Source of the DNA: Flavobacterium amniphilum
Lineage (GTDB): Bacteria; Bacteroidota; Bacteroidia; Flavobacteriales; Flavobacteriaceae
DNA length: 64,000 bases
Direction of reading: 5' to 3'
NCBI RefSeq assembly: GCF_023634845.1
Contig: NZ_JAMLJL010000004.1
Coordinates: forward strand, 62,001 to 126,000
In this document: positions 51,827 to 60,966 of the stretch, piece by piece
Numbering within the stretch: position 1 is the first letter of the stretch
Layout: each line of letters starts with the position of its first letter
Position numbers and translations under genes: made by a program
The notes under the pieces: model-generated
What the model saw: only the letters and a program-made list of their open reading frames with translations
The model's database searches: none
Told to the model about the DNA's origin: nothing

Positions 51827-52618
51827 ATGGCAACATATAATAAAAGAGGATACAAAGCTCCGAAACCAGAAGCTGAAAAGGTAGAAAATGTAGCTGATTT
51901 AGAAAATGAAATCACTATCGAGGAAAAAGACAGCACAACTGCTAATGTATTCAACACTTTAGACGAAACAGCTTCAAAAACTGAAGAGTTCGTTGCTAAA
52001 AACCAGAATATCATTTTAGGGGTAGTTGGTGGAATCGCTTTATTGGTTGCCGGTTACTTATTATACCAAAAATTTATCGCAGGTCCTGCAGAAAATAATG
52101 CTGCAAGCGATATGTATCAGGCCCAAAAATATTTCCAACAGGCAGTTGATGCTCCTGAAGCAAGCGATTCCTTATACAATTTAGCTTTAAACGGTGGAGA
52201 CGGGAAACAAGGTTTTCTTGACATCGTTAAAAACCACGGCGGTTCTGATGCAGGCAATTTAGCGAACTATTATGCAGGTATTGCTTTTTTAAACACTAAG
52301 AAATTTGACAAAGCAATCGAACATTTGTCAGATTTCTCTACAAAAGACGAATTTGTAAATGCTTTGGCTATTGGAGCTATCGGTGATGCTAAATCTGAAT
52401 TAAACAAACCGGAAGAAGCATTAGAATATTATGCTAAAGCTGCCGAAAGTACTAAAAACGAAGTAACAACTCCACGTTTCTTATTAAAAGCCGGCCAAGT
52501 TGCTTTAACATTAGGCAAAAAAGAAGATGCTTTAAAATATTTTACCCAAATTAAAGAAAACTATGAAGACACCCAAGAAGGTCAAAACATAGATGCTTTA
52601 ATTGGATTAGCACAATAA
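51827..52618 (+). CDS. Membrane-anchored tetratricopeptide repeat protein (YfgM-like)
   Basis: A 263-aa protein: acidic cytoplasmic N-terminus, one membrane helix (IILGVVGGIALLVAGYLLYQKFI, about 64-86), then TPR helices (NLANYYAGIAFLNTKKFDKAIEHL, EALEYYAKAAES, KAGQVALTLGKKEDALKYFTQI). In outline like YfgM, a chaperone-linked inner-membrane TPR protein, but a specific role is not shown. In Flavobacteriia it lies upstream of ribH as here (49 nt gap). Confidence 0.85.
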   Translation: MATYNKRGYKAPKPEAEKVENVADLENEITIEEKDSTTANVFNTLDETASKTEEFVAKNQNIILGVVGGIALLVAGYLLYQKFIAGPAENNAASDMYQAQKYFQQAVDAPEASDSLYNLALNGGDGKQGFLDIVKNHGGSDAGNLANYYAGIAFLNTKKFDKAIEHLSDFSTKDEFVNALAIGAIGDAKSELNKPEEALEYYAKAAESTKNEVTTPRFLLKAGQVALTLGKKEDALKYFTQIKENYEDTQEGQNIDALIGLAQ

Positions 52619-52667
52619 TTAGTCAGCAATAAGGTAAGCATTATTTGCATACCGAAAACCAGATAAA

Positions 52668-53156
52668 ATGGCTACAGAAAATAAAAATTTATCAAATTAC
52701 GATAAAAACACAATCCCAAACGCGAAAGATTTTCGGTTTGGGATTGTTGTTTCAGAATGGAACGAAGAAATTACTGAAGGATTATTCAAAGGTGCGGAAG
52801 CAGCTCTTTTAGATTGCGGTACACTTTCACAAAACATCGTCAGATGGAATGTTCCGGGAAGCTTTGAATTAGTTTACGGAGCTAAAAAAATGATTGAAAC
52901 ACAACAAGTAGACTGTGTAATAACCATCGGCTGTGTAATTAAAGGAGAAACCATGCATTTCGAATTTGTTTGTGAAGGCGTCACACAAGGCATAAAAGAT
53001 TTAAATATCCAAACCGATATTCCAGTAATTTTCTGCCTTTTAACAGACAATACCATGCAACAATCCATCGACCGCAGTGGAGGCAAACACGGAAACAAAG
53101 GCACCGAAGCAGCTATTGCAGCAATCAAAATGGCTGACTTAAGAAGAAAAGCATAA
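52668..53156 (+). CDS. ribH: 6,7-dimethyl-8-ribityllumazine synthase
   Basis: A 162-aa enzyme of riboflavin synthesis, condensing the pyrimidine amine with dihydroxybutanone phosphate. GIVVSEWNEEITEGLFKGAEAAL, VPGSFELVYGAKK (with the substrate-binding region), IGCVIKGETMHFEFVCEGVTQGI with catalytic His, and PVIFCLLTDNTMQQSIDRSGG are all present. No FMN riboswitch is visible upstream. Confidence 0.96.
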   Translation: MATENKNLSNYDKNTIPNAKDFRFGIVVSEWNEEITEGLFKGAEAALLDCGTLSQNIVRWNVPGSFELVYGAKKMIETQQVDCVITIGCVIKGETMHFEFVCEGVTQGIKDLNIQTDIPVIFCLLTDNTMQQSIDRSGGKHGNKGTEAAIAAIKMADLRRKA

Positions 53157-53183
53157 TTTCAATTAACATTCAATATAAATCAC

Positions 53184-53217
53184 TAAAACCTGCAAACAAA
53201 GCAGGTTTTATTTTTTT
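53184..53217 (+). terminator. Rho-independent terminator after ribH
   Basis: TAAAACCTGC (53184-53193) pairs with GCAGGTTTTA (53201-53210), followed by a run of seven T. Directly precedes the rluF promoter. Confidence 0.85.
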
Positions 53218-53220
53218 CAA

Positions 53221-53228
53221 TACCTTTG
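53221..53228 (+). promoter_or_regulatory. -7 promoter element giving a leaderless rluF mRNA
   Basis: TACCTTTG, exact TAnnTTTG match, ends only 4 nt before the rluF ATG. Confidence 0.6.
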
Positions 53229-53232
53229 CAAA

Positions 53233-54051
53233 ATGGAAGACAATAAAACCCGAATCAATAAATTCCTTTCCGAAACCGGCTATTGCTCACGCCGTGAAGC
53301 CGACAAACTTCTGGAACAGGGACGCATTACCATTAATGGAAAAACACCTGAATTAGGAACAAAAGTTTCCCTTGAGGACGAAATACGCGTTGACGGGAAA
53401 TTAATACGGGAAAAAACATCAAAACCGGTTTATCTGGCCTTCAACAAACCTGCTGGTATCGAATGCACCACCAATCAAAACGTTAAAAACAATATTGTTG
53501 ATTATATCAACTACCCCAAACGTATTTTCCCTATCGGCCGCTTGGACAAAGCCAGTGAAGGCTTAATTTTTATGACTGATGACGGCGACATTGTCAACAA
53601 GATTTTACGTGCACGCAACAACCACGAAAAAGAATACATTGTAACGGTTAACAAACCAATAACAGACCGCTTTATTCAGAGAATGGGCAATGGTGTACCA
53701 ATTTTAGATACAGTAACACGAAAGTGCAAAGTAGAACAGGTAAGCAAACTTGTCTTCAAAATCATTTTGACACAGGGATTAAACAGACAAATCAGACGTA
53801 TGTGTGAATATCTGGGTTATGAAGTTACCGCATTGAAACGCACACGTATTATCAACATTTCACTCGACGTAGCTTTAGGACGTTACCGTGATCTGACAGA
53901 TACTGAAATCAAAGAGCTAAACACTTTAATTGCTCCTTCAAGTAAAACAGAAGAAGCAAGCCTCCCAAAAACATCAGACAGTACGATTTCGCAACACAAA
54001 AAAAATAATTCGGCCCCATCAAACCGTAAAAGAAGTTTTAATAGGGATTAA
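53233..54051 (+). CDS. rluF: 23S rRNA pseudouridine synthase RluF-like
   Basis: A 272-aa pseudouridine synthase. The S4 RNA-binding domain (RINKFLSETGYCSRREADKLL) starts almost at the first residue, so the ATG is fixed. The catalytic domain has IGRLDKASEGLIFMTDDGD (Asp nucleophile) and the RluF-type stretch ARNNHEKEYIVTVNKPI, GVPILDTVTRKCKVE and QGLNRQIRRMCEYLGYEV. A disordered Ser/Lys/Asn tail of about 35 residues is lineage-specific. Confidence 0.92.
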   Translation: MEDNKTRINKFLSETGYCSRREADKLLEQGRITINGKTPELGTKVSLEDEIRVDGKLIREKTSKPVYLAFNKPAGIECTTNQNVKNNIVDYINYPKRIFPIGRLDKASEGLIFMTDDGDIVNKILRARNNHEKEYIVTVNKPITDRFIQRMGNGVPILDTVTRKCKVEQVSKLVFKIILTQGLNRQIRRMCEYLGYEVTALKRTRIINISLDVALGRYRDLTDTEIKELNTLIAPSSKTEEASLPKTSDSTISQHKKNNSAPSNRKRSFNRD

Positions 54052-54099
54052 TTCTTAAATTGGACTTACAAACCCTAATTAACAAACAATTAAAAACAC

Positions 54100-54876
54100 A
54101 TGAAATCCCACCTAACACTTTTTTTATTATTAGCCAATATTGCAGTCAATGCGAGATTTAGTAAAGCAACAATCCTTTTTAATGATGGGCACACTGAAAC
54201 AGGATTGGTAAGATCATTTCTTGAACAAAGAATTTTAACCGCCGGCTATAGCACTAATTTAGAACATGAACTTAACCTGGATGACAAAATTGTCAAATTT
54301 AAAGTTTCGGAAAATGCAGAAGTAAAGGATTTATCAATAGACGACATTAAACAAATAACATTGTTGTATGAGAACAATTATACCGCTGTGTACAGAGTTT
54401 TGGCATTAAAAGAAATTGACAACAAAGGAAACCTAAGAGATAAATCCCTAAAAGTTTTTCTACCCTTGCTAAAAGAAGGAAAAATCAACATTTATGGATT
54501 GCGTTACTCTGGCAGAGACAGCTCAGGTTCATTTCAGGAAGAAGCTTTTTATTATCAAAACGCTAAAGACGATTACGCCATCAATTATTATAATGTAGGT
54601 CTGTTTTCCCTTTTCAGCATGAAAGAAAGGATCTTGAACCCTTTCAGACAACTTTTCAGTGATTGTCCTTCCGCTGTAACTGAAATTGAAAACATGGAAA
54701 AAAAATTCCTGTCATCAACAAAAGAGGACCTCAAAGCTTCGAGAGAAGAACAAAAACAACTAACAAAAGAATTCAATAACCTAAGTAAAGAAGAAAAAAA
54801 AGATCTTTTAAAAATTCATCATTACAAATTCAACATGTTTGAAAAAATGATAAGTCATTACGAAAAATGTCAGTAA
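54100..54876 (+). CDS. Exported protein of unknown function
   Basis: A 258-aa protein with a short signal peptide (SHLTLFLLLANIAVNA). The first half is beta-rich (KATILFNDGHTETGLVRSF, KVSENAEVKDLSIDDIKQITL), the kind seen in Bacteroidota envelope proteins. The second half ends in a long charged helix (MEKKFLSSTKEDLKASREEQ, LTKEFNNLSKEEKKDLLKI). No family recognised. Terminator follows. Confidence 0.75.
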   Translation: MKSHLTLFLLLANIAVNARFSKATILFNDGHTETGLVRSFLEQRILTAGYSTNLEHELNLDDKIVKFKVSENAEVKDLSIDDIKQITLLYENNYTAVYRVLALKEIDNKGNLRDKSLKVFLPLLKEGKINIYGLRYSGRDSSGSFQEEAFYYQNAKDDYAINYYNVGLFSLFSMKERILNPFRQLFSDCPSAVTEIENMEKKFLSSTKEDLKASREEQKQLTKEFNNLSKEEKKDLLKIHHYKFNMFEKMISHYEKCQ

Positions 54877-54886
54877 ATGAAACAAT

Positions 54887-54916
54887 AAAAAAGCCTGAAA
54901 AATTTCAGGCTTTTTT
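54887..54916. terminator. Bidirectional rho-independent terminator
   Basis: AAAAAAGCCTGA (54887-54898) pairs with TCAGGCTTTTTT (54905-54916). It lies between two convergent genes and ends one base before the next stop codon. Confidence 0.9.
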
Positions 54917-54917
54917 A

Positions 54918-56474
54918 TTATATACTTTCTGCGCATTTAATCGCACATTTTTCACCATCAATTGCAGCAGAGATAATTCCACCAGCATATCCGGCTCCTT
55001 CCCCACACGGATACAAACCCTTTACTTCCAAATGTTCCAAAGTATATGGATCACGCGGGATTCTCACCGGTGATGAAGTTCTGCTTTCAGGCGCATGTAA
55101 AATAGCGTCATTCGTATAATATCCTTTCATTGATTTCCCAAACTGTACAAATCCTTCCCGCATAATCTGGGTCAGAAATCCTGGAAAAACCTCTCCTAAC
55201 TCAACCGATGTCGTTCCCGGAACATACGATGTTTTCGGAATATCACTTGAAACTTTGTTTTGTGTAAAATCAACCAATCGCTGTGCAGGAACTTTTTGAC
55301 TTTCCCCCGCAAGATGCCATGCCCTTTGTTCGATTGCTTTTTGAAATTCCATACCTGCCAAAGCACCGTGCTTAGCGAAAGGTTTAAAATCTTCCAATTT
55401 CAATTCGACCACTATTCCTGAATTTGCAGTTACCTGATCACGCTTTGACGGAGACCAGCCATTGGTTACCACTTCGCCCGGACTTGTAGCACAGGGTGCA
55501 ATAACACCTCCAGGACACATACAGAAAGAATACATTCCCCGGCCATTAACTTGCTTCACAATAGAATAGGGTGCCGGAGGAAGAAATTCTCCTCTAAAAT
55601 CACAGGAATACTGAATACTGTCAATAAGGCTTTGCGGATGTTCAGCACGTACACCCAATGCAAATGGTTTTGCTTCAATTAATATTTTCTTCCTGTCCAG
55701 TAATTCAAAAACATCACGTGCCGAATGACCGGTTGCCAAAATAATTTTTTTTGCTTCAATTACATCACCGTTCTGGATTGTTACCCCTTGCACTTCATTA
55801 TTTTTAACAACAATATCAGTTACACGGGTTTCAAACAGGACTTTTCCGCCAAATTCAATAATCTTCTCACGGATATCCTGGATAATTTGTGGCAATTTAT
55901 TAGTACCGATGTGTGGATGTGCCTCTACCAAAATATCTGATGTTGCCCCGAAAGCCACCAATAACTTCAAAATACGATCTACATCACCTCTTTTTTTTGA
56001 CCGGGTATATAGTTTTCCATCCGAATAAGTTCCGGCTCCACCTTCTCCAAAACAATAATTGGAATCTTCATTCACAATTCCGTCACGGTTAATCGCTTTC
56101 AAATCTCTGCGTCGTCCACGAACGTCTTTTCCACGCTCGATAACTATTGGTTTTAATCCCAACTCGATCAATTGCAAAGCTGCAAACAAACCTGCAGGTC
56201 CGGCACCAACAACAATAACTTCCTGTGCATTTTCCACATTTTTATAATCCGGTAATTCAGCCGTCTCTTCAACAACTTTTTCATCCTGAAAGAAAACAAC
56301 GATTTTTAAATTGATTTTGATTGCTTTCTGACGCGCATCTATTGATCTTTTTAAAATTGTTATATGTTTAATTTCTGCACTTTTGGTTTGCATTAACTTA
56401 GCAACATGTTCTTTCAGCAAGATATCATTTAAAGCTGTTTCGGGAGTCACCTGTATTTGTAATTCGTTTGGCAT
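54918..56474 (-). CDS. FAD-dependent dehydrogenase (COG2509 type)
   Basis: A 518-aa flavoprotein. An N-terminal alpha/beta region (VAKLMQTKSAEIKHITILKRSIDARQKAI) precedes the dinucleotide fold VVGAGPAGLFAALQLIELG with IVIERGKDVRGRRRD. FGEGGAGTYSDGKLYTRSK, ATGHSARDVFELL, CMCPGG and YPCGEGAGYAGGIISAAIDG are the family signatures. The substrate is not known for this widespread family. Monocistronic with a -7 element at 56523-56530. Confidence 0.9.
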   Translation of the reverse strand: MPNELQIQVTPETALNDILLKEHVAKLMQTKSAEIKHITILKRSIDARQKAIKINLKIVVFFQDEKVVEETAELPDYKNVENAQEVIVVGAGPAGLFAALQLIELGLKPIVIERGKDVRGRRRDLKAINRDGIVNEDSNYCFGEGGAGTYSDGKLYTRSKKRGDVDRILKLLVAFGATSDILVEAHPHIGTNKLPQIIQDIREKIIEFGGKVLFETRVTDIVVKNNEVQGVTIQNGDVIEAKKIILATGHSARDVFELLDRKKILIEAKPFALGVRAEHPQSLIDSIQYSCDFRGEFLPPAPYSIVKQVNGRGMYSFCMCPGGVIAPCATSPGEVVTNGWSPSKRDQVTANSGIVVELKLEDFKPFAKHGALAGMEFQKAIEQRAWHLAGESQKVPAQRLVDFTQNKVSSDIPKTSYVPGTTSVELGEVFPGFLTQIMREGFVQFGKSMKGYYTNDAILHAPESRTSSPVRIPRDPYTLEHLEVKGLYPCGEGAGYAGGIISAAIDGEKCAIKCAESI

Positions 56475-56522
56475 TTACACAGATTCTTTTAATTGGATTT
56501 TTATTTCTAAAGGAATTAGCCG

Positions 56523-56530
56523 CAAAATTA
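56523..56530 (-). promoter_or_regulatory. -7 promoter element of the FAD dehydrogenase gene
   Basis: Minus strand TAATTTTG, exact TAnnTTTG match, 48 nt upstream of the ATG. Confidence 0.5.
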
Positions 56531-56572
56531 GTAATTTAAAGCGATTTTTTATCCAAATGAAGCTGTCAACTT

Positions 56573-56580
56573 GTAACTTT
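56573..56580 (+). promoter_or_regulatory. Probable -7 element of the 78-aa gene
   Basis: TAACTTTA, one base off consensus; same variant as upstream of the SDR gene at 13409. The ATG is 28 nt downstream. Confidence 0.35.
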
Positions 56581-56608
56581 ACGGGATCACAATAAGTCAT
56601 TCTAATTT

Positions 56609-56845
56609 ATGCAACGCCAAATTAAACTCATTTGGGATTTCCGGGGACCTGCCGCAGCCAAAACTGCAGAACATCATGAAATCCATTTAAAAGAATATAT
56701 AGTCATCGAAAAATTCCCAATAAACATAACAGGATTTGAAATCATCAATGATATGCATGCCATAGCTTTTATGGTCGTGGATGACACTAATATGATTCAG
56801 GTGCGTGATGCTTTAAAACCACATCGGGGAGAAATATTTGAATAA
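56609..56845 (+). CDS. Small conserved hypothetical protein (78 aa)
   Basis: A 78-aa soluble protein (QIKLIWDFRGPAAAKTAEHHEIHLKEYI ... FMVVDDTNMIQVRDALKPHRGEIFE). The pattern resembles a compact ferredoxin-like alpha-beta fold with a conserved His pair. I recall similar small proteins in Flavobacteriia, but no function is known. It has its own promoter and terminator, which supports it as a real gene. Confidence 0.8.
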   Translation: MQRQIKLIWDFRGPAAAKTAEHHEIHLKEYIVIEKFPINITGFEIINDMHAIAFMVVDDTNMIQVRDALKPHRGEIFE

Positions 56846-56872
56846 AAAAACCGTAAATCAATTACGGTTTTT
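56846..56872. terminator. Bidirectional rho-independent terminator
   Basis: AAAAACCGTAA (56846-56856) pairs with TTACGGTTTTT (56862-56872), loop ATCAA. Between convergent genes; the right side ends 18 nt before the recQ stop. Confidence 0.88.
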
Positions 56873-56889
56873 CATATTTTTTTAAAAGA

Positions 56890-59085
56890 TTAATTAGCAA
56901 CTTCACTAATAAACTGGATACGCATTAAACGCAATTCTTCCGTATCATAGTCCCCATCGAACTCATCCAAGGCATCCTGGATTTTATCTGAATGCGATTC
57001 CATGAAATAGTCGTGAATTTCTTCCTGTTGGTCATCATCAAGAATATCGTCCAGCCAGTACTTGATATTAAGCTTGGTTCCGGAATATACAATCTGTTCC
57101 ATTTCCTTTAGCAAGGCATCCATATCCAAACCTTTGGCCTTAGCGATATCATCCAACGGAAGTTTCCGGTCGATATTCTGGATAATATACAATTTCAATG
57201 CCGAATTTGCACCGGTAGATTTAACCACCATGTCGTCCGGACGGATTATATCGTTATCTTCAACATAACGGGCAATCAGTTCCACAAATTCTTTACCATA
57301 TTTTTTAGCTTTCCCTTCTCCAACACCATGAACATTACTTAATTCATCAATGGTAATTGGATATTTAAGCGCCATATCTTCAAGCGAAGGCTCCTGAAAT
57401 ACTACAAATGGGGGAACTCCTAATTTTTTTGCGACTTTTTTACGCAAATCCATCAACATGGCCATCAAGGCTTCATCAGCTGTTCCGGAAGATTTAGAAG
57501 CCGTTACAATTGCTTCATCTTCCGTTTCATTGTACTCATGATCTTCCGTCATCATGAATGACTGAGGACTTTTGATAAATTCGTGACCTTTTTCAGTAAC
57601 TTTTAAAACACCATAGCTCTCAATATCTTTGGACAACAACCCGTCAACCAAAATCTGACGGATTAATGCCATCCAGTATTTCTCTTCAAAATCTTTTCCT
57701 TTACCGAAAAACTTCTGAGCGTCAGTACGGTGTGCTTTTATTGTTGCATTAACCTTTCCGATTAACGTCAATACAACTTCTTTTGGTTTGTATAATTCTT
57801 TAGTATCCCGGATTACTTCCAATAAAATCACAACCTGATCCTTAGCTTCCACTTTTTTCTTCGGATTACGGACATTATCATCCATATCCCCGCCTTCTCC
57901 TGTGACATTATCAAATTCTTCTCCAAAATAATGGAGCAAAAATTTACGTCTTGACAAAGAAGTTTCAGCATATGAAACCACTTCCTGAAGCAGTGCGAAG
58001 CCAACTTCCTGTTCAGCAACAGGCTTCCCGGCCATAAACTTCTCTAACTTTTCCACATCTTTATAAGAGTAGTAGGCTAAACAATGACCTTCTCCTCCAT
58101 CGCGTCCTGCACGTCCGGTTTCCTGGTAGTAACTTTCAAGCGACTTGGGAATATCGTGATGGATTACAAAACGCACATCCGGCTTATCAATTCCCATACC
58201 GAATGCAATTGTTGCCACTACGACATCCACATCTTCCATCAAAAACATATCCTGATGTTTTGCTCTTGTCTTGGCATCCAAACCCGCATGATAAGGAACC
58301 GCGGAAATTCCGTTTACCTGTAAAACCTGTGCAATTTCTTCAACCTTTTTACGGGATAAACAATAAATAACACCTGATTTTCCTTTATGCTGTTTGATAA
58401 AACGGATTATATCGCCTTCAACGTTTTTGGTTTTGGTGCGTACTTCATAAAATAAATTTGGACGGTTGAATGAAGCCTTGAACGTATTAGCATCACTCAT
58501 ATCAAGATTTTTAAGAATGTCTTCCTGAACTTTTGGAGTTGCCGTAGCCGTTAAACCAATGATCGGAACATCTCCTAAAGCTTTGATTATATTGCGTAAA
58601 TTTCTGTATTCGGGTCTAAAATCATGTCCCCATTCAGAGATACAATGTGCTTCATCGATTGCCACAAAAGATAATTTTTCATTACGCAGAAACTCAACAT
58701 ATTCTTCTTTTGTCAAAGATTCCGGTGCAACATAGAGCAATTTAGTTAACCCTGACGAAATATCTTTTTTTACCTGATTAATTTCAGTTTTGGTCAAAGA
58801 AGAGTTCAAAACATGGGCAATTCCAAATTCAGAACCCAAACTGCGCAAAGCATCCACCTGGTTTTTCATCAAAGCAATCAGCGGTGAAACCACAATAGCA
58901 GTTCCGTCCTGAATTAATGCCGGTAATTGATAGCACAATGACTTTCCACCACCTGTAGGCATGATGACAAATGTATTTTTTCCTGAAACGATGCTCCGAA
59001 CCACTTGTTCCTGAAGTCCTTTGAACTGGTCGAAACCAAAATATTTTTTTAATTCCTTATGAATATCAATTTCGTGTGAATTCAT
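56890..59085 (-). CDS. recQ: ATP-dependent DNA helicase RecQ
   Basis: A 731-aa 3'-5' helicase. Motif I PTGGGKSLCYQLPAL, motif II IDEAHCISEWGHDFRPEY, motif III GLTATATP, motif VI QETGRAGRDGGEG. The RQC part follows, but the zinc knuckle cysteines of E. coli RecQ are not obvious here (ETSLSRRKFLLHYFGEEFDN). The HRDC domain (MLMDLRKKVAKKLGVPPFVVFQEPSLEDMA) is present, then an extra acidic C-terminal segment of about 130 residues ending RLMRIQFISEVAN. Confidence 0.95.
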   Translation of the reverse strand: MNSHEIDIHKELKKYFGFDQFKGLQEQVVRSIVSGKNTFVIMPTGGGKSLCYQLPALIQDGTAIVVSPLIALMKNQVDALRSLGSEFGIAHVLNSSLTKTEINQVKKDISSGLTKLLYVAPESLTKEEYVEFLRNEKLSFVAIDEAHCISEWGHDFRPEYRNLRNIIKALGDVPIIGLTATATPKVQEDILKNLDMSDANTFKASFNRPNLFYEVRTKTKNVEGDIIRFIKQHKGKSGVIYCLSRKKVEEIAQVLQVNGISAVPYHAGLDAKTRAKHQDMFLMEDVDVVVATIAFGMGIDKPDVRFVIHHDIPKSLESYYQETGRAGRDGGEGHCLAYYSYKDVEKLEKFMAGKPVAEQEVGFALLQEVVSYAETSLSRRKFLLHYFGEEFDNVTGEGGDMDDNVRNPKKKVEAKDQVVILLEVIRDTKELYKPKEVVLTLIGKVNATIKAHRTDAQKFFGKGKDFEEKYWMALIRQILVDGLLSKDIESYGVLKVTEKGHEFIKSPQSFMMTEDHEYNETEDEAIVTASKSSGTADEALMAMLMDLRKKVAKKLGVPPFVVFQEPSLEDMALKYPITIDELSNVHGVGEGKAKKYGKEFVELIARYVEDNDIIRPDDMVVKSTGANSALKLYIIQNIDRKLPLDDIAKAKGLDMDALLKEMEQIVYSGTKLNIKYWLDDILDDDQQEEIHDYFMESHSDKIQDALDEFDGDYDTEELRLMRIQFISEVAN

Positions 59086-59106
59086 TCTATAATCGAGGTA
59101 TTTTTA

Positions 59107-59114
59107 TAAATTTG
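59107..59114 (+). promoter_or_regulatory. -7 promoter element of the kdsD-tatC operon
   Basis: TAAATTTG, exact TAnnTTTG match, leaving a leader of about 48 nt before the TTG start of kdsD. Confidence 0.5.
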
Positions 59115-59168
59115 CACTTATAAAGATACAAATTTCTTTTTCACACACAAATTTAAAACTATTCTGTT

Positions 59169-60134
59169 TTGATATCAAAAGAAAATATTTTGGCAAGCGC
59201 CAAAAAAACCATCTTATCGCAAAGTGAATCGATAGCACAATTAGTAAATTACTTATCTGGGGACTTTGCAAAATCTGTTGAACTGATATATAATTGCAAA
59301 GGAAGACTAGTGGTTACCGGAATTGGAAAAAGCGCCATCATTGCACAAAAAATGGTTGCCACGTTCAATTCAACCGGAACTCCCAGTATGTTTTTACACG
59401 CAGCAGAAGCCATCCACGGCGACCTTGGAATGGTACAATCTGACGATGTAATCATCTGCATTTCAAAAAGCGGCAACAGTCCAGAAATCAAGGTATTGGT
59501 TCCGCTATTAAAGCGTTATGGCAATCCATTAATTGGAATGACTGCTAATTTAACTTCCTTTTTGGGCAAAGAATCCGATTTGGTTTTAAATGCTTTTGTG
59601 GAAAAAGAATCCTGTCCAAACAATTTAGCCCCTACCAACAGTACAACTGCACAATTAGTCCTTGGTGATGCATTAGCTGTCAGTTTGATGGAAATGAGAA
59701 ACTTCAGAAGTGAGGATTTTGCCAAATACCATCCCGGTGGCGCTTTAGGAAAAAAATTATTACTCCGCGTTACCGATATGCTGGACAGAACACACAAACC
59801 AATGGTTTCACCTACAACATCGATAAAAGATGTTATTGTTGAAATTTCAGAAAAACGTTTAGGTGTTACTGCCGTAATTGAAGAAGGAAAATTAATCGGA
59901 ATCATCACTGACGGAGACATCCGAAGAATGCTCAACAAGAATGAAACTATTTCGGGATTGATTGCCAAAGATATTATGACCGTAAATCCTAAAACAGTCC
60001 AACTCAACTCAATGGTAGTAGACGCATTCAACACCATGGAGAATTTTTCAATTACACAAATGGTTGTAGAAGATGAAAACGAATACGTAGGCATCTTGCA
60101 CATTCACGATATTTTAAAAGAAGGAATTATATAA
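59169..60134 (+). CDS. kdsD: Arabinose-5-phosphate isomerase (KdsD/KpsF type)
   Basis: A 321-aa enzyme converting ribulose 5-phosphate to arabinose 5-phosphate for Kdo and lipopolysaccharide synthesis. The SIS domain has GRLVVTGIGKSAIIAQKM, FLHAAEAIHGDLGMV, and ISKSGNSPEI; two CBS domains follow (VTDMLDRTHKPMV and KDIMTVNPKTV). The start is TTG (MISKENILASAKK); there is no ATG in frame nearby, and the next in-frame Met is well inside the SIS domain. The gene is followed by tatC after one base. Confidence 0.95.
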   Translation: MISKENILASAKKTILSQSESIAQLVNYLSGDFAKSVELIYNCKGRLVVTGIGKSAIIAQKMVATFNSTGTPSMFLHAAEAIHGDLGMVQSDDVIICISKSGNSPEIKVLVPLLKRYGNPLIGMTANLTSFLGKESDLVLNAFVEKESCPNNLAPTNSTTAQLVLGDALAVSLMEMRNFRSEDFAKYHPGGALGKKLLLRVTDMLDRTHKPMVSPTTSIKDVIVEISEKRLGVTAVIEEGKLIGIITDGDIRRMLNKNETISGLIAKDIMTVNPKTVQLNSMVVDAFNTMENFSITQMVVEDENEYVGILHIHDILKEGII

Positions 60135-60135
60135 A

Positions 60136-60966
60136 ATGGCTAAGAAAAGTTTAAGCGAAATGTCATTTCTGGATCATCTTGAAGAATTAAGATGGTTATT
60201 GGTAAGAAGTTCAATTGCAATTGTAATATTGGCAGTTGCGGTGTATTTTGTTTCAGATTATATTTTTGAAGAAATCATTTTCGGCCCTACAAAAGTCGAT
60301 TTTATCACCTACCGTTTCTTCTGTGACGCCTCACATTACTTAGGTTTTGCAGAAACAATCTGTATTGAGGAATTACCATTCACCATTCAAAACACAACCA
60401 TGGAAGGCCAGGTTAATGTTTTTGTATGGACCTGTATCACAGCCGGCTTCATCTTAGGATTCCCTTATCTTTTATGGGAAGTGTGGAAATTCATCAGTCC
60501 GGCATTATATGAGAGCGAACGTAAATATGCAAAAGTATTCGTACTTACCGCATCATTACTCTTTTTCATCGGAGTATTGTTTGGTTATTATGTGATAGTA
60601 CCAATGTCTGTTAATTTCGTGGCAACCTTTTCAGTGGCTGATGTGGTAAAAAACGAATTCAATCTGGAATCGTACATCAGTATGATCAAAACCTCAGTAA
60701 TTGCAGGTGGTTTATTCTTTGAATTACCCATCATCATCTATTTACTGACCAAATTAGGATTGGTAACTCCAACCTTCTTACAAAACACCCGAAAATACGC
60801 AGTAGTTATAGTATTAATCATAGCTGCCATCGTAACACCTCCGGATGTTGTAAGTCAGGTTACCGTAGCAGTACCAATGCTTTTGATATACGAAATAAGT
60901 ATTCTGATTTCTAAATTTGTAGTAAAAAAACAAGAAAAAAATGAGCAACTTAGTACAAGAGTTTAA
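60136..60966 (+). CDS. tatC: Sec-independent protein translocase TatC
   Basis: A 276-aa inner-membrane protein with six helices, the twin-arginine signal-peptide receptor. The N-terminus MSFLDHLEELRWLLVRSSIAI holds the conserved HLEELR motif; FGYYVIVPMSVNF and LLTKLGLVTPTFLQNTRKYAVVIVLIIAAIVTPPDV are further signatures. TatA is not in the window. Overlaps the next gene by 26 nt. Confidence 0.96.
   Translation: MAKKSLSEMSFLDHLEELRWLLVRSSIAIVILAVAVYFVSDYIFEEIIFGPTKVDFITYRFFCDASHYLGFAETICIEELPFTIQNTTMEGQVNVFVWTCITAGFILGFPYLLWEVWKFISPALYESERKYAKVFVLTASLLFFIGVLFGYYVIVPMSVNFVATFSVADVVKNEFNLESYISMIKTSVIAGGLFFELPIIIYLLTKLGLVTPTFLQNTRKYAVVIVLIIAAIVTPPDVVSQVTVAVPMLLIYEISILISKFVVKKQEKNEQLSTRV

Noticed and set aside
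52619..52667. FMN riboswitch upstream of ribH
   Set aside because: The 49-nt gap is too short for the aptamer and shows none of its conserved blocks.
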